Source: Arthrobacter sp. StoSoilB22 (GTDB lineage: Bacteria > Actinomycetota > Actinomycetes > Actinomycetales > Micrococcaceae). Taken from it: 64,000 nt of DNA. Below are positions 62,120 to 64,000 of the stretch, piece by piece. Made by a program: the position numbers and the translations under genes. The notes beneath the pieces were generated by a model, which was not told the origin of the DNA, did no database searches, and saw only the letters and a list, made by a program, of their open reading frames with translations. Location of the stretch: contig NZ_AP024652.1 of the NCBI RefSeq assembly GCF_019977315.1, positions 2,170,001-2,234,000 of the forward strand, given 5' to 3'. The first letter of the stretch is position 1. Every line of letters begins with the position of its first letter.

Positions 62120-62159
62120 GGGCAATGTCCGATAGGAGCAACGTCCGATAGGGGCACCT
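62112..62159 (+). repeat. 16-bp tandem repeat, three copies
   Basis: TCCGATAGG-(G/A)-GCAA-(T/C)-G at 62112-62127 and 62128-62143, with a third copy at 62144-62159 that diverges at its end. The stop codon of the exonuclease gene lies in the first copy. Confidence 0.85.
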
Positions 62160-62320
62160 CCGTTGGGTGCAACCCTCACAGACTCCCGTTCACTTTCACA
62201 GCCGAATGACAGGTTCAGAACAGCCTGGACTGTGGTGGGACTCCCATCGTGTTAAGAGGACGGAACCATTGACCGTCCCTCAGACACAAGCCGTACCAAC
62301 GGCTCATTGAGGAGAGGCAT

Positions 62321-62878
62321 ATGTCAAAAACCAAGAGAATCACACTGGGACTTGCGGCCGGAGCTCTGGCACTGGGGGCAGGATTGGGTGCAACCAGCAT
62401 CGCTACAGCTGCCACCACACCATCGCCCAGTGCCACGTCATCTGCGGACGCCACCACGCCGTCAGATCGCGGTGGTAGGCCCGGCGGTCACGGACACGGG
62501 CGGGACGGCGGCCAGATCGCCGCGGAACTGGCCACAAAGCTCGGCGTGGACGAAGCCAAAGTCGCTGAAGCCTTGAAAGCGTTCCGTGAGGCGAACAAGC
62601 CCACCACGCCTCCTGCAGAAGGAACGGAAGGAACCAAGCCGGACCGCGCAGCACAGGACGCTGCCCTGGCGAAGTCGCTCGCCGAATCGCTGGCTGTTGA
62701 CGAATCCAAGGTCACCACAGCCCTGGAAGAGATCCGGGCCGCAGGCCAGGCAGAACGTTCCGCCGCCCTGAAGACCAAGCTCGACAAAGCGGTCACTGAC
62801 GGCAAGCTGACGCAAGCCGAAGCTGACGCAGTAACCAAAGCAGTCGAAGCCGGGGTTATCGGAGGAGGTGGCCGCTAA
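62321..62878 (+). CDS. Secreted alanine-rich helical-repeat protein
   Basis: A 185-residue protein with a signal peptide (basic KTKR then hydrophobic core, cleavage near ATA-ATT at residues 29-31). A Ser/Thr/Gly/His linker (GGHGHGRDGG) follows. Two helical repeats match each other: LATKLGVDEAKVAEALKAFR and LAESLAVDESKVTTALEEIR. The C-terminus is Gly-rich. GAGGAG precedes the ATG. Family not recognised; an extracellular or cell-envelope role is inferred. Confidence 0.75.
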   Translation: MSKTKRITLGLAAGALALGAGLGATSIATAATTPSPSATSSADATTPSDRGGRPGGHGHGRDGGQIAAELATKLGVDEAKVAEALKAFREANKPTTPPAEGTEGTKPDRAAQDAALAKSLAESLAVDESKVTTALEEIRAAGQAERSAALKTKLDKAVTDGKLTQAEADAVTKAVEAGVIGGGGR

Positions 62879-62914
62879 CGTCACAGAGAAGGAGATCTCG
62901 GCCAAGGGGTCCCA

Positions 62915-62965
62915 GGATATGAACCGGACTCGGATATGAACTGGATTCGGATATGAACTGGACCC
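62915..62965 (+). repeat. 17-bp tandem repeat, three copies
   Basis: Units of GGATATGAACYGGAYTC at 62915, 62932 and 62949, the last one diverging at its end. They lie between the secreted-protein gene and its terminator. Confidence 0.85.
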
Positions 62966-63007
62966 CGAAAGCTGGACTTGCCCAGTAGGCAGGGATACCA
63001 GGAAGCG

Positions 63008-63044
63008 AGGGCCTGGGCACGGTATTGAGCCGTGCTCAGGCCCT
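63008..63044 (+). terminator. Intrinsic terminator
   Basis: A 15-bp stem (63008-63022 with 63030-63044) with one G-T wobble and a 7-nt loop, followed by TATTCTTTT. It most likely ends the transcript of the secreted-protein gene. Confidence 0.85.
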
Positions 63045-63166
63045 TATTCTTTTACAAGATGCGGTCGTGGTGTCTGAGCGGACCTCAACCTGGCAGTTCC
63101 GCACTGGCGCATAAGAGGCAGCAAAGCTGTTTCGGTACTGGTGAACCTCCCTTGAGTATGACAGTC

Positions 63167-64000
63167 TGATCGGAGCCCACTAGGACGGCCCGAACGGTAC
63201 CCACCAGCCGGACATGCCGAACCTAATGACGGCTTGAATGGTACCCACCTGTGAACGTTGATCCATCCAGTGTTGGATCGACGACGGGAGGGCCGGGATG
63301 GGGTCAAGAGTGGAGTTGTTCGCGCAGATTCGGAGGGATGCCCGGGTGGAGGGCGCGTCAATCCGGGAGCTTGCCCGCAGGCACCAGGTGGCGCGGAAAA
63401 CCGTGCGTAAGGCGTTAAGTTCCCCGGTCCCGCCAGAGCGTAAAACTCCTGTACGGTCCTCGCCGCGGCTTGATCCTTATAAACCGACGATCGACGCCAT
63501 GCTCGTCGAGGACACGACGGCGCCGAGGAAGCAGCGTCACACTGCCCGGAGGATTCTTGCCCGGCTCATCGAGGAGCATGGAGCGGACGAGTTGTCGTAT
63601 TCGACGGTGCGTGACTACGTTCGGGTCCGCCGGGCGCAGATCGATGTGGAGGCCGGCCGCCGGGTTGAGGTATTTGTTCCTCAGGAGCACGCCCCGGGCG
63701 CGGAAGCGGAAGTGGACTTCGGTGAAGTCTGGATCGTGCTGGACGGGGTAAAGACGAAATGCCACATGTTCATCTTCCGGCTTTCTCACTCCGGCAAAGC
63801 CATCCACCGGATTTACCCCACCCAGGCCCAGGAAGCGTTTCTGGAAGGCCACGTCGAGGCGTTCAACGAGATCGGCGGCGTGCCGGTCAAACATATCCGC
63901 TATGACAACCTCACCAGTGCCGTCAGGGCCGTGGTGTTCGGTCAGGGGCGGAACCGCCTGGAGAATGACCGGTGGGTGTTGTTTCGCTCGTTCTATGGAT
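63167..64000 (+). mobile_element. IS21-family insertion sequence, left end and start of istA
   Basis: The left boundary is approximate, at a TGAT near 63167. The end region carries repeated motifs: CGGAGCCCACT (63171), CGGTACCCACC (63195) and TGGTACCCACC (63239). Multiple short repeats at the ends are a feature of IS21 elements. The transposase gene istA begins at 63298 and the element continues past the window. Confidence 0.75.
63298..64000 (+). CDS. istA: IS21-family transposase IstA (5' part)
   Basis: The first 234 residues of IstA, open to the window end. An N-terminal helix-turn-helix (SIRELARRHQVARKTVRKAL, residues about 22-41) is followed by the DDE catalytic core with D140 in EVDFGE and D203 in RYDNLTS. 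The catalytic Glu would be beyond the end. GGGAGGGCC precedes the ATG. The IstB helper gene should lie downstream, outside the window. Confidence 0.9.
   Translation, partial: MGSRVELFAQIRRDARVEGASIRELARRHQVARKTVRKALSSPVPPERKTPVRSSPRLDPYKPTIDAMLVEDTTAPRKQRHTARRILARLIEEHGADELSYSTVRDYVRVRRAQIDVEAGRRVEVFVPQEHAPGAEAEVDFGEVWIVLDGVKTKCHMFIFRLSHSGKAIHRIYPTQAQEAFLEGHVEAFNEIGGVPVKHIRYDNLTSAVRAVVFGQGRNRLENDRWVLFRSFYG

Larger units (their letters stand above)
62879..63297 (+). other. Intergenic stretch without a gene
   Basis: No credible coding region on either strand. It holds the 17-bp tandem repeats, a terminator hairpin and the left end of the IS21-type element. The 63050-63166 part shows no recognised feature. 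Confidence 0.7.

Noticed and set aside
62112..62965. Two sets of short repeats as a possible CRISPR array
   Set aside because: Units are directly adjacent without spacers, only three copies each, and no cas genes are present.

Overview
The window looks like the chromosome of a high-GC Gram-positive soil actinobacterium of the Micrococcaceae, most likely Arthrobacter or Paenarthrobacter. This rests on the GC-rich codon use, frequent GTG and TTG starts with ATGA or GTGA overlaps, the fused oleBC gene of the long-chain-olefin pathway, the Cgl0158-type aldolase in an inositol operon, and a secreted GH32 enzyme resembling Arthrobacter levan enzymes. No tRNA, rRNA or CRISPR array was seen. Genus assignment is inference from gene content.

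Layout. (1) 1-6212 (+): a fructan-use operon with the end of a DppB-type permease, a DppC-type permease, two Opp-type ATPases, a cytoplasmic GH32 and a secreted GH32. It ends in a perfect hairpin at 6231-6264. (2) 6379-8949 (-) and 9191-10129 (+): a MatC-type carboxylate carrier and a PrpF-type isomerase, divergent from a LysR regulator. (3) 10405-28998: a complete myo-inositol catabolic locus. A tautomerase, iolC, an aldolase, iolD, iolA, iolE, iolG, iolH and an MFS transporter are followed by a sugar ABC transporter and three Gfo/Idh/MocA dehydrogenases. The converging iolR-iolB pair lies on the other strand. A palindrome-like site (TGTCNNGACA) recurs before the four transcription units and is the probable IolR operator. 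(4) 29190-34501: a ChaB-like protein, then the oleA-oleBC-oleD olefin operon.

(5) 34617-50021: a mixed region with an APC permease, DUF2945 protein, type II sulfide:quinone reductase, cold-shock protein, CPA2 antiporter, stand-alone LigD polymerase domain, PoxB, a UvrA paralogue, ArfB, a RibD-like reductase, a pyridoxamine-oxidase-fold protein, a DksA/TraR-like protein and several small unknowns. (6) 50121-58956 (-): five tightly coupled genes (SWIM zinc finger, DUF5691-like, MoxR-type AAA+ ATPase, DUF5682-like, VWA) followed by an MFS transporter. This is the least understood and most interesting system here. (7) 59065-62878: an FAD aromatic hydroxylase behind a 27-bp perfect palindrome, a stand-alone 5'-3' exonuclease and a secreted helical-repeat protein. 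(8) 62879-64000: short tandem repeats, a terminator and the left end of an IS21-family element with a truncated istA.

Overall this is a catabolic island for plant and soil carbon (fructans, inositols, carboxylates, aromatics) next to housekeeping, stress and DNA-repair accessory genes. The inositol block can be read as a pathway: uptake by the MFS or ABC transporter, oxidation by IolG, dehydration by IolE, ring opening by IolD, isomerisation by IolB, phosphorylation by IolC, aldol cleavage by the Cgl0158-type aldolase, and entry to central metabolism through IolA.
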